This document shows, in pieces, positions 1 to 7,077 of a DNA stretch of 22,427 nucleotides. The DNA comes from a virus. The notes under the pieces were generated by a model that worked only from the letters and a program-made list of their open reading frames with translations, was not told where the DNA came from and did no database searches. Position 1 is the stretch's first letter, and every line of letters starts with the position of its first letter. Made by a program: the position numbers and the translations under genes. The DNA is taken from positions 1-22,427 of the IMG/VR virus record IMGVR_UViG_3300009481_000120. One strand, 5' to 3'.

Positions 1-531
1 GACTTGTCAGCAGGAATGAGTGAGAGGAATGACTGGACTGTGTTTACCTTGGCTGGAAGAGTGGATGACAAGGTTTATATCATTGATTATCGAAGGATGA
101 GATCAATGGGGAATATTGAGAAGATAGAAGCTTTGTGTGAGTTATTAATGGAATGGAATCTATTAACAATGAATGATGACGGACAATATTTTCAAACTGA
201 TTCACCCGTAGTCGTATGGCCTGAAGTTGTTGCATATCAAAAGAGCTTTGAAGGAGATTTAAAACGAATATTATTTAACGAATGGCAGCTCTATAATTTA
301 AGTGTCAGTCCGGTGAAAGGTTTTAGAGGAGATAAGCTTGCTCGCCTTAGAGGGATTATTGGTCTGTTCCAAGGTAAGAAAATTATTTTCAATAAATATC
401 GTGATTTCAGCTACATGATCGACGAAGTAATTAACTTCGGACACGCCCCTCATGATGATTGTGCTGATTCACTTAACATAGTTGTACAAGGACTAATGAA
501 AAGAGGGGGAGCACAAATCGAATGGAGATGA
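1..531 (+). CDS. terL: Terminase large subunit, C-terminal nuclease domain (5' truncated)
   Basis: The frame is open from base 1, so this is the 3' end of a longer gene; the TTG at position 4 is only an internal codon. The visible 176 residues fit the RNase H-like nuclease half of a phage large terminase, which cuts concatemeric DNA during packaging. Residue 1 is an Asp in a D-L-S-A-G context, fitting the first catalytic Asp. Near the C-terminus H-A-P-H-D-D-C-A-D-S-L matches the usual late acidic motif (HDD..D.L). A positively charged K-G-F-R-G-D-K segment lies between them, as in many TerL proteins. The ATPase half is outside the window. It is followed after 4 bases by a small gene and then the portal, the common packaging-to-head order. 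The family assignment comes from motif and context, not a search. Confidence 0.8.
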   Translation, partial: DLSAGMSERNDWTVFTLAGRVDDKVYIIDYRRMRSMGNIEKIEALCELLMEWNLLTMNDDGQYFQTDSPVVVWPEVVAYQKSFEGDLKRILFNEWQLYNLSVSPVKGFRGDKLARLRGIIGLFQGKKIIFNKYRDFSYMIDEVINFGHAPHDDCADSLNIVVQGLMKRGGAQIEWR

Positions 532-535
532 CTCT

Positions 536-1132
536 ATGAATCTTGCAGCAAATAGAAAAAGAGCTGTACTTGCTCCTTTGTTATTCGGTTCTCTTGGAGC
601 TGGATTTGTTGATACAGTTGCTCACGACGAATTAGATTATGTCGTCGATAAATACAAGTCATGGGATAGTGAATATAAAAAGGTAGCTGATCAGTGGCCT
701 AGGGTAGCCAGTGCTTACGATCATCTCGTAAGTCAAGGGCCATTCAGCATTATGGATGGTTACGGGATTTTAAATTTCTTAAAAGGGAGTAAAGCAGTAG
801 ATCTTAATTCCTTGACGAACGAAATGTTTCAGGAAGATCCCAGCTTACGCCACATGGCGGCTGCTACTGATATCAGTCAGAAATTAGGAGATGAAGAGAG
901 GCTTGCAATTCAATATATATTCCAAAAAGAATTGGAACTGATGAGCCAAGAAAGGTTGGCTGAAATGATGGATCCAGAAGCTGATTACAGTTCTGGAAGA
1001 GTCGTAGCAGCAGCGGAAGCAGGAGAAGGCACATCACCTATTCCTGCATTAATAGGAGGCTTAACAGGAGGAACTGGAGCTGCCCTTGGTTACGCAGCAG
1101 GAAACTACTTAAGAAATCGTAGAACCGTATGA
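536..1132 (+). CDS. Unknown protein between terminase and portal, Gly-rich C-terminal hydrophobic segment
   Basis: This 198-residue protein is not recognised. The N-terminal stretch (about residues 9-25) is hydrophobic and could be a membrane or packing helix. The middle is mixed charged and helical. The C-terminus (about 165-192) is rich in Gly and Ala, with small residues spaced like a glycine zipper, and ends in basic residues (N-R-R-T-V). The ATG lies 4 bases after the terL stop, and the last four bases (ATGA) overlap the portal start, so it is almost certainly cotranslated with both. Its position suggests a role in head assembly or packaging, but nothing in the sequence proves that. A membrane-associated protein is an alternative. 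Confidence 0.6.
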   Translation: MNLAANRKRAVLAPLLFGSLGAGFVDTVAHDELDYVVDKYKSWDSEYKKVADQWPRVASAYDHLVSQGPFSIMDGYGILNFLKGSKAVDLNSLTNEMFQEDPSLRHMAAATDISQKLGDEERLAIQYIFQKELELMSQERLAEMMDPEADYSSGRVVAAAEAGEGTSPIPALIGGLTGGTGAALGYAAGNYLRNRRTV

Positions 1133-3345
1133 GCGCACCAACTTCCGAGAGATTTAAACAGATACTTCAAGCTGCACGGAAACGTGATGGCATGAGTGGC
1201 ACTGACACAATGCTTGTCAATAGCCATTTAGCTCAGATGAAGCTTTTTATGCTTCGTCAAGGATTGGAATTCTTCCCCACTCAAGACACTTTCGGTTTCA
1301 GAAAGATGTTCTTGGCTCAGTTAGTCGAAGAGAATGAAATTGATACACGATTAGAAGGAATTGTTGATGACTTCTTAATTGACGGTAAAGGACTCTTTTA
1401 CTTCAGACCTGTAGGCGATTCCTACAGAATTATGTGGTTTAGCAAAGATAATTATCGTGCTTATTATGATTCCTCATCACAGCTTGAGGAGATCGAATTA
1501 ATTTATACCTTCTCTGTACGTTCAGGATTAGGAGGTTTAGCAACTCCAACCTCAGAGAATGGAAGTGAGAGATGGGTGAAACTACAAGTAAGGCGTGACA
1601 CGATTAAAGAGTCAATAACGACTGAACGTCCGTCATTCGAACATGGGGTAGGCAATAGTTACTCTTGGAGTCCTAATCAAACAAGAACACTTACGAATAG
1701 TCTTGGTTTCATTCCAGCAGTTGAATCATTCAACACGATGAAATCAACTGGCATGGATTCATCAGGTGATTTCGACTGGTTGGCAGAACAAATAGTTTTA
1801 CATGATGATCTTGTAAAAAATATTAGAACCAATATTCACTTCTTTGGTAATCCAACATTAGTTTCCAGCAGACCAAAGCATGATTTAGTTGAATCTGGAG
1901 ATGGAGATCAATTACGTCCAACAATAAGTTCACAAGCTGGTTTCTATTCAACAAATAGACCATCTACAAGGTTGAGTGAGCCTAGTGGAGGTGGTGGTAG
2001 TGGAATGAAGGTTCCGAGAGTTATTGCAAACGTTGAGCCAACTGATAGGGCTGTTTACTTAACTCCAGATGCGGTTTCAGGAGATCAGAATTTATATGCA
2101 AGACAATACAGAGAAGAATTAAGAACAGCTCTTGGCGGTGTTGATGAATTAGGAATCAGCTCAGGAGCAACTGCTTATGAAATCAAGTCGTTATATGGAC
2201 GTGCAGCTACAACCGCAACTCGTAGATGTAAGGGATTATTGACGTATGGATTGTGCAAATTATTTGGATTAATTATTTATCACGAAGAAAAAATCTTCCG
2301 AGATTCATTCGCAGCTTCTATAGGACTTGAGAAGCCTATGGTTCCTATTCAGGAAGAATTAGAGAATCCAGAAGAGTATCCATTATTGCTCGAAGCTTTT
2401 CAACAAGCACAAATTGCATTCGATACTGAGCTAGACAATAGAATCAGGGAAGCGGTACAAAATACCGAGCTTCCTCCCGGTGTTGTCGGTCTAATCCCCG
2501 ACGGCAATAGAAAAGTAGAATGGAGGTGGAAGGGTCCAGTCTTTGAAGACGGAACCGAAGATATACTGAATTCAAGTATCGTTGTTCGCAACTTACAAGA
2601 ACTCGGTGTAAACAGCATTGAAGCGTTGCGATATCTCTTCCCAGACAAAACGGATGAAGAGCGCAGTGCCATGTTGAGTGGTTATCCCTTCAGGATGGCC
2701 CAAGCAACACAACAAAGTATTGGTCAGTTCTTGTCGTTAATAAACGACATGAGAGCGACCCCACATCCGCAAGATCCAAGTCTGCCTTTACTTGCAGACC
2801 CACGATTGGACTTAACGCCTTATGTATATCGGGCACTCGAATTTTTATCAAAAGAATTGACTTATGCAGGACAGTATTCAGACGACTCAGCAGGTAGTGA
2901 ACCAAGCACCCTCGATACCATCGAGCGAGCCCGTGCCACAGCAGGCTTACCAACCAACACAGGTCCAGAGCGACCAAGTTTCGTACCAGACTCCTTCGGC
3001 TCCACAGGCACCGACTCCACAGGTGGCGGCACCACAGGTTCAGGAGGCGAATCCATGGCAGGAGGCGTTCCACAGACTGAGCGACTCACTGAGCGCAACG
3101 CAGAACTCCCAACCGCAGGCAGCTTACTCAACTCCGACCCCACAACAGCCGGAGACAACCAGCTATCCTTCAGCGACACAGAGCTACCAAGCAGCTCCAT
3201 CCGCTTCGGGGATGCAGACTTATCTGCCCCAAGCAACACCGGCGTACTCCCCGACCCAACAGGTGCAGGCGCAGAGCTCGAATCAGCAAGACAACGCAGT
3301 CAGTCAAGACGGGTATCTAGGAGCAGTAAGCGACGAAAGTCTTGA
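1129..3345 (+). CDS. Portal protein with long disordered C-terminal extension
   Basis: This 738-residue protein is a probable portal, the dodecameric ring at the capsid vertex through which DNA is packaged. Support is its place directly after terL, its length, and its texture: an alpha/beta N-terminal half, then a long helical part (about residues 325-400) with R-Q-Y-R-E-E-L and E-I-K-S-L-Y-G-R. A scaffold-like gene and a capsid gene follow downstream. Residues 1 to about 578 would already be a normal-sized portal. The last 160 residues are low-complexity, rich in Ser, Thr, Gly, Pro and Asp, and end in a strongly basic tail (S-K-R-R-K-S). That tail is encoded by DNA also read in another frame by the next gene. 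Codons there often end in C, unlike the rest of the gene. The start overlaps the previous stop (ATGA). Confidence 0.72.
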   Translation: MSAPTSERFKQILQAARKRDGMSGTDTMLVNSHLAQMKLFMLRQGLEFFPTQDTFGFRKMFLAQLVEENEIDTRLEGIVDDFLIDGKGLFYFRPVGDSYRIMWFSKDNYRAYYDSSSQLEEIELIYTFSVRSGLGGLATPTSENGSERWVKLQVRRDTIKESITTERPSFEHGVGNSYSWSPNQTRTLTNSLGFIPAVESFNTMKSTGMDSSGDFDWLAEQIVLHDDLVKNIRTNIHFFGNPTLVSSRPKHDLVESGDGDQLRPTISSQAGFYSTNRPSTRLSEPSGGGGSGMKVPRVIANVEPTDRAVYLTPDAVSGDQNLYARQYREELRTALGGVDELGISSGATAYEIKSLYGRAATTATRRCKGLLTYGLCKLFGLIIYHEEKIFRDSFAASIGLEKPMVPIQEELENPEEYPLLLEAFQQAQIAFDTELDNRIREAVQNTELPPGVVGLIPDGNRKVEWRWKGPVFEDGTEDILNSSIVVRNLQELGVNSIEALRYLFPDKTDEERSAMLSGYPFRMAQATQQSIGQFLSLINDMRATPHPQDPSLPLLADPRLDLTPYVYRALEFLSKELTYAGQYSDDSAGSEPSTLDTIERARATAGLPTNTGPERPSFVPDSFGSTGTDSTGGGTTGSGGESMAGGVPQTERLTERNAELPTAGSLLNSDPTTAGDNQLSFSDTELPSSSIRFGDADLSAPSNTGVLPDPTGAGAELESARQRSQSRRVSRSSKRRKS

Positions 3346-3925
3346 AGTAATTCAGCACTTCGGAGCAGAAGCACCAGCACTACTTAATAGATATGCATGC
3401 GTAGTTGAAGATGCATTAATAAATCAGGCTCAGGAGACAGCTAAGTCTTTACAACAGGTTGAGACACTTACTCAGTCAGTAGAAGGCGCTAAAAAGGTAG
3501 TTAAGGCAGCAGCAGAAGACAACGCTGCTTATCATGTCATGCTGACAAATCCTGACATGTTGTCAGAGTACGTCAACGACTTCTTTGGGCCAAACGGACC
3601 ACATCCAGTAGAGCTACCTCAAGATCGTCTAGCTGCGGAAGTTGCAGCAAATGAAGCTCGCACTCAGCAAGCAACATTTACACCAACTCCACAAGTACCA
3701 GCACAGACTTCACAGGCAGCTCCAAAGCAGGAAGCAGCAAAGCAACCAACTTTCCAGCGTCCTCAGATGGATATGCCATCACCGGGAACACAAGCTACTA
3801 AGCAAGGTGACTTCTGGGCGGCATTCTCTAACTTGAGCGATAAGAACCCAGCAGCAGCATGGCAGGTATTAAGTCAAGCTTCTCCTGAGCAGCTAAGAAG
3901 TAAAGTGTTAGTGTCCGAAGAGTAG
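2864..3925 (+). CDS. Scaffold-like head assembly protein, first 160 codons overprinted on the portal gene
   Basis: This 353-residue protein sits where a capsid scaffold is expected. Residues 1-155 are almost entirely Gln, Pro, Ala, Ser and Thr. Residues about 160-250 are helical and charged, with Q-Q-V-E-T-L-T-Q-S-V-E-G-A-K-K like a coiled coil, then N-D-F-F-G-P-N-G-P. A second Gln/Pro/Ala linker follows, and the C-terminus (F-W-A-A-F-S-N-L-S-D onward) looks like a short capsid-binding helix. A helical core with disordered flanks is typical of scaffolds. In this frame a TGA lies 6 bases before the ATG at 2864, so no earlier start exists. The ribosome site there is weak (AGAA). A later ATG at 3212 (residue 117), preceded by CGGGG, is possible but would leave most of the open frame unexplained. 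The first 482 bases lie within the portal gene, shifted by +1. Confidence 0.62.
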   Translation: MQDSIQTTQQVVNQAPSIPSSEPVPQQAYQPTQVQSDQVSYQTPSAPQAPTPQVAAPQVQEANPWQEAFHRLSDSLSATQNSQPQAAYSTPTPQQPETTSYPSATQSYQAAPSASGMQTYLPQATPAYSPTQQVQAQSSNQQDNAVSQDGYLGAVSDESLEVIQHFGAEAPALLNRYACVVEDALINQAQETAKSLQQVETLTQSVEGAKKVVKAAAEDNAAYHVMLTNPDMLSEYVNDFFGPNGPHPVELPQDRLAAEVAANEARTQQATFTPTPQVPAQTSQAAPKQEAAKQPTFQRPQMDMPSPGTQATKQGDFWAAFSNLSDKNPAAAWQVLSQASPEQLRSKVLVSEE

Positions 3926-3958
3926 ACTGTCACAGGGTTTTCCCTACTAAGATAGTTA

Positions 3959-3966
3959 AATAAATA
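3959..3966 (+). promoter_or_regulatory. Putative late-type promoter motif AATAAATA
   Basis: AATAAATA ends 19 bases before the ATG at 3986, in the only sizeable gap between the scaffold-like gene and the next gene. It matches the NATAAATA late promoter form of T4-like phages, including cyanomyoviruses. The same heptamer lies at a similar distance before psbA. It is short and also occurs by chance in coding sequence here, so this is a weak call. Confidence 0.4.
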
Positions 3967-3985
3967 CTTACGTTTAAAGGATTAA

Positions 3986-4348
3986 ATGTTTAAGACAGCG
4001 ACATTGACCGCAGCTCTTTTGACTGCTGGCATGCCTGCTATGGCTGGTTTCTACGGAAACACTGAATTCAACAAAGCATATGTTGGTACAGATGCATGGG
4101 GATCTGCTATAGACCTCCATGTTGGATATGAAGGTAGTGCAAACGAAAAACTTGACTACTACGTTCAAGGCGGTCCAACAATCCTTTACCCAATCGATGG
4201 CGAAAGATCAACAGAGATCAGCGCTAAGGTTGGTGGTTCTTACGGATTAACAGAAAGACTTTCTGCTTATGGAGAGTTTGCTGGAATATCTAGCGAAGAC
4301 ACCGACAATACATATGGTTTAAAAGTAGGCGGTAAGTTTAGTTTTTAA
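3986..4348 (+). CDS. Secreted small beta-barrel-like protein
   Basis: This 120-residue protein starts with a clear Sec-type signal peptide: M-F-K, a hydrophobic stretch (T-L-T-A-A-L-L-T-A-G-M-P) and an A-M-A|G cleavage site after about residue 20. The mature part alternates polar and hydrophobic residues in short strands with Gly/Asp/Asn turns (for example L-H-V-G-Y-E-G and L-D-Y-Y-V-Q-G-G-P). It ends L-K-V-G-G-K-F-S-F, with the terminal Phe typical of outer-membrane beta-barrel proteins. With about 100 mature residues it would be very small for a barrel alone, so it may oligomerise. I recall similar short proteins in marine cyanophage genomes, some labelled virion structural, but I have not checked this. 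It has its own probable promoter before it and a terminator after it, so it is a single-gene transcript or the end of a read-through unit. Confidence 0.6.
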   Translation: MFKTATLTAALLTAGMPAMAGFYGNTEFNKAYVGTDAWGSAIDLHVGYEGSANEKLDYYVQGGPTILYPIDGERSTEISAKVGGSYGLTERLSAYGEFAGISSEDTDNTYGLKVGGKFSF

Positions 4349-4363
4349 CTTTAAATAGAACAT

Positions 4364-4393
4364 AAGCCACTGCTTAATTGCGGTGGTTTTTTA
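4364..4393 (+). terminator. Rho-independent terminator after the secreted-protein gene
   Basis: The stem CCACTGC (4367-4373) pairs with GCGGTGG (4380-4386) with one G-U pair and a TTAATT loop, followed by six T bases. It starts about 15 bases after the stop at 4348 and ends before the next ATG at 4411. Confidence 0.82.
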
Positions 4394-4410
4394 TTGTCTA
4401 CAATTAGAGA

Positions 4411-5178
4411 ATGAGTTATTACGACAGACGATTTGCAGGAGGGGATGAGTCCTTCCTACAACCTTTCGCAGAGGCAATGGGAAGCATTCCATTTATTCCT
4501 TATCGTGAAGGTGCAGATCCATTAACAGAATTCCCTATAAGAAATATCAGAGGGACATCAGCAAGTTCATGGGGAAATTATGGTGATTTTATAAGAGGTA
4601 AACAAAGAGAATTAGATGTAATAGAACAGGAAGCTGGAGGAAGGTGGACGAGAGACCCTGTGGACCCAGTAGATCCTGTAGATCCTGTAGACCCAGTGGA
4701 TCCAGTTGACCCAGTCGATCCAGTCGATCCGATTGATCCTGAGAAGAAAGCAGCGCAGGATAAATGGAGAAAGATTTTTGCTAATCACATAGAAGAAGGA
4801 AATAGGAAAGGTAGATCAGAAATAGACAGTATGGATTCGGCTGTTCGCTGGTCTAGAACAATGACTCCAGAAGAGAATAGAGAATATAAATGGGCTTTCG
4901 AGGATACAACAAATGCTCCTGACTGGAAGAAATGGGGAGGAGGCAACAAGATGGGCTCAGGGGGAGCAAAAATCAATGCCGATAGAACATCAGGAGAAAA
5001 AAGTGGCCCCGGACTAGGTTTCCATGTTGGTCAAGCGGTAAGGGGAGTAAAGGCAAGATTTAGCGATACTCAAGGCAGAGGTATTAAGACTGGTGCAGAT
5101 GGTTATGGTTATAGCAATCACAGTAGAAAACATAGTTATAACACTCACGGAGTAGGAGAAAGAGGAGCGGCATTCTAA
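4411..5178 (+). CDS. Unknown hydrophilic protein with a (Asp-Pro-Val)n rod
   Basis: This 255-residue protein is not recognised. The N-terminal 80 residues look partly folded (M-S-Y-Y-D-R-R-F-A-G-G-D). Residues 82-110 are eight D-P-V triplets, one D-P-I and a final D-P, an extended, stiff spacer. Then comes a charged helical region (about 112-160), and a Gly-, Arg- and His-rich C-terminus ending G-E-R-G-A-A-F. The Ser/Gly/Arg-rich tail resembles in style the end of the protein at 15984-18017, which also closes with an aromatic residue. The start is supported by AGAG just upstream and lies behind a terminator, so it may need its own promoter or read-through. A role as a virion or spike component fits the neighbourhood but is inference. 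Confidence 0.6.
   Translation: MSYYDRRFAGGDESFLQPFAEAMGSIPFIPYREGADPLTEFPIRNIRGTSASSWGNYGDFIRGKQRELDVIEQEAGGRWTRDPVDPVDPVDPVDPVDPVDPVDPVDPIDPEKKAAQDKWRKIFANHIEEGNRKGRSEIDSMDSAVRWSRTMTPEENREYKWAFEDTTNAPDWKKWGGGNKMGSGGAKINADRTSGEKSGPGLGFHVGQAVRGVKARFSDTQGRGIKTGADGYGYSNHSRKHSYNTHGVGERGAAF
4654..4740 (+). repeat. In-frame 9-base repeat encoding (Asp-Pro-Val)n
   Basis: Nine 9-base units of the form GAY-CCN-GTN (the last reads ATT in place of GTN), plus a final GAT-CCT. Third positions vary freely (GTG, GTA, GTT, GTC; CCT, CCA, CCG), so the peptide pattern is kept while the DNA has diverged. This argues for an old repeat rather than recent slippage. Confidence 0.9.
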
Positions 5179-5269
5179 TAACCTCTAGGAATTATTTACA
5201 ATAAGGTCTGCTGGTAGACGTATCAGCATTCCCTAACCGAGACCATGGGATAAGTCTCTGTCATAACTA

Positions 5270-5277
5270 AATAAATA
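5270..5277 (+). promoter_or_regulatory. Putative late-type promoter motif AATAAATA before psbA
   Basis: AATAAATA, followed by TCG, ends 17 bases before the psbA ATG within a 116-base gap. It matches the motif before the gene at 3986 in sequence and spacing. The rest of the gap has only a weak GAGAC/GTCTC inverted repeat (about 5240-5260). Confidence 0.42.
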
Positions 5278-5294
5278 TCGTACTTTTTACTTCG

Positions 5295-6386
5295 ATGACT
5301 ACATCATCATTAGGAAGCAAGAGCTTCTTAAAGGGGTGGGACGAGCTGACGACTTGGGTAACTTCAACAAACAATCGAATTTATGTCGGTTGGTTTGGAG
5401 TCCTAATGATTCCTTGTCTCCTTGCAGCAGTAAGTTGCTTTATCATTGCATTTATAGCTGCTCCGCCTGTTGATATCGACGGCATCCGTGAGCCAGTAGC
5501 TGGTTCATTTTTATATGGCAACAACATTATTTCTGGTGCTGTTGTACCTTCTAGTAACGCTATCGGCTTACACTTCTACCCCATATGGGAAGCGGCGACG
5601 TTAGACGAATGGCTTTATAACGGTGGTCCATATCAATTAGTTGTATTTCACTTTTTAATAGGAATATCTGCATACATGGGAAGACAGTGGGAGCTGTCAT
5701 ACCGTCTAGGCATGCGTCCTTGGATCTGTGTTGCTTATTCAGCACCAGTATCTGCTGCATTCGCTGTATTCCTTGTATATCCATTTGGTCAGGGATCATT
5801 CTCTGATGGAATGCCTTTAGGAATATCTGGAACATTTAATTTCATGTTCGTATTCCAAGCTGAGCACAATATCCTCATGCATCCATTCCACATGGCAGGT
5901 GTGGCAGGCATGTTTGGTGGTGCTTTGTTTAGTGCTATGCATGGTTCATTGGTTACATCTTCACTTATTCGTGAAACCACAGGTCTGACTTCTCAGAATT
6001 ATGGTTACAAATTCGGACAAGAAGAAGAGACTTATAACATCGTTGCAGCACATGGATATTTTGGACGACTAATCTTCCAATACGCTTCATTTAATAACTC
6101 CAGAAGTCTTCACTTCTTCCTAGCAAGCTGGCCTGTTATATGTGTCTGGCTTACAAGTATGGGGATAAGTACCATGGCTTTCAACTTAAATGGCTTCAAC
6201 TTTAATCAGTCTGTCGTAGACTATGAAGGTAAAGTCATCCCAACATGGGGAGACGTATTAAATAGAGCAAACCTCGGAATGGAAGTAATGCATGAGCGAA
6301 ATGCTCATAACTTCCCATTAGATCTAGCTTCAATAGAATCTGATGCATCATATGATATTGCTTTAACAGCACCTTCAGTTGGTTAA
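5295..6386 (+). CDS. psbA: Photosystem II D1 protein
   Basis: This 363-residue protein is a full-length D1, the reaction-centre subunit that binds the primary pigments, the plastoquinone QB and the manganese cluster in the thylakoid membrane. Numbering is one higher than the usual cyanobacterial D1. Visible key residues are Tyr162 (TyrZ), Asp171, Glu190 and His191 (Mn cluster side), His199 and His216 (P680 and iron sites), Ser265 (QB site), His273 (iron), and His333, Glu334, His338, Asp343 and Ala345 (Mn cluster). After Ala345 there is an 18-residue extension that the host protease CtpA would remove. The five-helix core is intact. The N-terminus (residues 5-20) and S-A-Y-M-G instead of the usual F-C-Y-M-G show it is a phage-type divergent copy. 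Phage D1 is known to replace host D1 during infection. It lies between virion-type genes. Confidence 0.98.
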   Translation: MTTSSLGSKSFLKGWDELTTWVTSTNNRIYVGWFGVLMIPCLLAAVSCFIIAFIAAPPVDIDGIREPVAGSFLYGNNIISGAVVPSSNAIGLHFYPIWEAATLDEWLYNGGPYQLVVFHFLIGISAYMGRQWELSYRLGMRPWICVAYSAPVSAAFAVFLVYPFGQGSFSDGMPLGISGTFNFMFVFQAEHNILMHPFHMAGVAGMFGGALFSAMHGSLVTSSLIRETTGLTSQNYGYKFGQEEETYNIVAAHGYFGRLIFQYASFNNSRSLHFFLASWPVICVWLTSMGISTMAFNLNGFNFNQSVVDYEGKVIPTWGDVLNRANLGMEVMHERNAHNFPLDLASIESDASYDIALTAPSVG

Positions 6387-6399
6387 CCGAGAAGTTATC

Positions 6400-6419
6400 G
6401 CCCACCTTCATTGGTGGGC
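6400..6419 (+). terminator. Hairpin after psbA without a T tract
   Basis: GCCCACC (6400-6406) pairs perfectly with GGTGGGC (6413-6419) around a TTCATT loop, 14 bases after the psbA stop and 9 bases before the next ATG. The following bases are TACACCAC, so it lacks the T run of a normal intrinsic terminator. It could be a weak terminator, an mRNA 3'-end stabiliser or an RNA processing site. Confidence 0.5.
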
Positions 6420-6427
6420 TACACCAC

Positions 6428-6760
6428 ATGAATCTTCCACCAGATCAACATATTAATTTAGATGCCGCTCGAATGAACGAGCAAGGACCGTCTACAACAC
6501 AACAATCACAAGCCTTACAGCAATCCATACAATCCGAAGAAGTACGAGCTCAGACAACTAATGCAGGCAGTATCGCCAATATGCAAGAGATAGCGATGAG
6601 AGCCGCAGAGAGAGCACGTACAGAAGACTTGAAGGGCGCTCAGTTAGTTGATTACTATACAACTACACTTCAAGACGCAACGAATACAGGACAGCACAGG
6701 AGAGAGCTTGCAGATTTCACTGCTAAGTACCCAGAAGCTATTCGTAGACTTATTTCTTAA
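6428..6760 (+). CDS. Unknown small hydrophilic helical protein
   Basis: This 110-residue protein is not recognised. It has no signal peptide or membrane segment. The first half is Gln-, Ser- and Thr-rich and probably flexible. The second half (about residues 48-110, from A-N-M-Q-E-I-A-M-R-A-A-E-R-A-R) is Ala/Arg/Glu-rich and likely alpha-helical. It starts 9 bases after the psbA hairpin with no strong ribosome site and is followed by an AT-rich gap. Its composition resembles small head or scaffold accessory proteins of phages, but that is only a style match. Confidence 0.55.
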   Translation: MNLPPDQHINLDAARMNEQGPSTTQQSQALQQSIQSEEVRAQTTNAGSIANMQEIAMRAAERARTEDLKGAQLVDYYTTTLQDATNTGQHRRELADFTAKYPEAIRRLIS

Positions 6761-6778
6761 AATTAATAGTTAACATAA

Positions 6779-6788
6779 TTAAATATCG
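6779..6788 (+). promoter_or_regulatory. AT-rich motif TTAAATATCG, possible promoter variant
   Basis: The string TAAATATCG is shared with the promoter-like stretch before psbA (AATAAATATCG). It lies 10 bases before the ATG at 6799 in a 38-base gap. One base differs from the ATAAATA form and the distance to the ATG is shorter, so support is weak. Confidence 0.25.
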
Positions 6789-6798
6789 ACATTGACTA

Positions 6799-7077
6799 AT
6801 GCGTCTAGCTGGCAATGGGTCAATTGGTGATGCCAGCGAATATTCTTCAGACGAGGATGATACAAGATTTGCTGGGGATGATCATTTCGATATATTTCTC
6901 GAAACTGTCGAAAATTTAAGATCCAAAGGATACAGTGAAGAAGGGGCTTTTAACGTTGCCGAAAGGATGACTCTCGGACAAGAGCCAATGGCTAAGAAGT
7001 CCAAACGTTTCGCAAAAATTTACGATGACTCACCCATTAACGATTGGGAAAGCAGCGACACTGATAGAAAGATTTGA
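6799..7077 (+). CDS. Unknown small acidic protein upstream of endolysin
   Basis: This 92-residue protein is not recognised. It is strongly acidic at the N-terminus (S-S-D-E-D-D and G-D-D-H-F-D) and has a short predicted helix (residues about 31-56, F-L-E-T-V-E-N-L through A-E-R-M). The C-terminus turns basic (K-K-S-K-R-F-A-K) and then acidic. Its last 53 bases overlap the endolysin gene in another frame, so translation of the two is probably coupled. No transmembrane helix is present, so it is not an obvious holin. Confidence 0.55.
   Translation: MRLAGNGSIGDASEYSSDEDDTRFAGDDHFDIFLETVENLRSKGYSEEGAFNVAERMTLGQEPMAKKSKRFAKIYDDSPINDWESSDTDRKI

Noticed and set aside
392-655. Extra ATAAATA motifs at 392-398 and 649-655
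   Set aside because: They lie within coding sequence, encode ordinary residues (N-K-Y, D-K-Y) and are not near gene starts; such short motifs are expected by chance in this composition.
2400-3239. Open frames on the minus strand beneath the portal gene
   Set aside because: They have no ribosome sites, unnatural compositions and lie opposite coding sequence; the low-T, C-rich composition of the overprinted stretch explains why the reverse strand stays open.
3936-3953. AGGG-TTTT-CCCT hairpin after the scaffold-like gene as a terminator
   Set aside because: Only a 4-base stem and no T tract follow it.
4654-4740. Short tandem repeats as a CRISPR array
   Set aside because: Units are 9 bases, contiguous and in-frame in a gene; no spacers.
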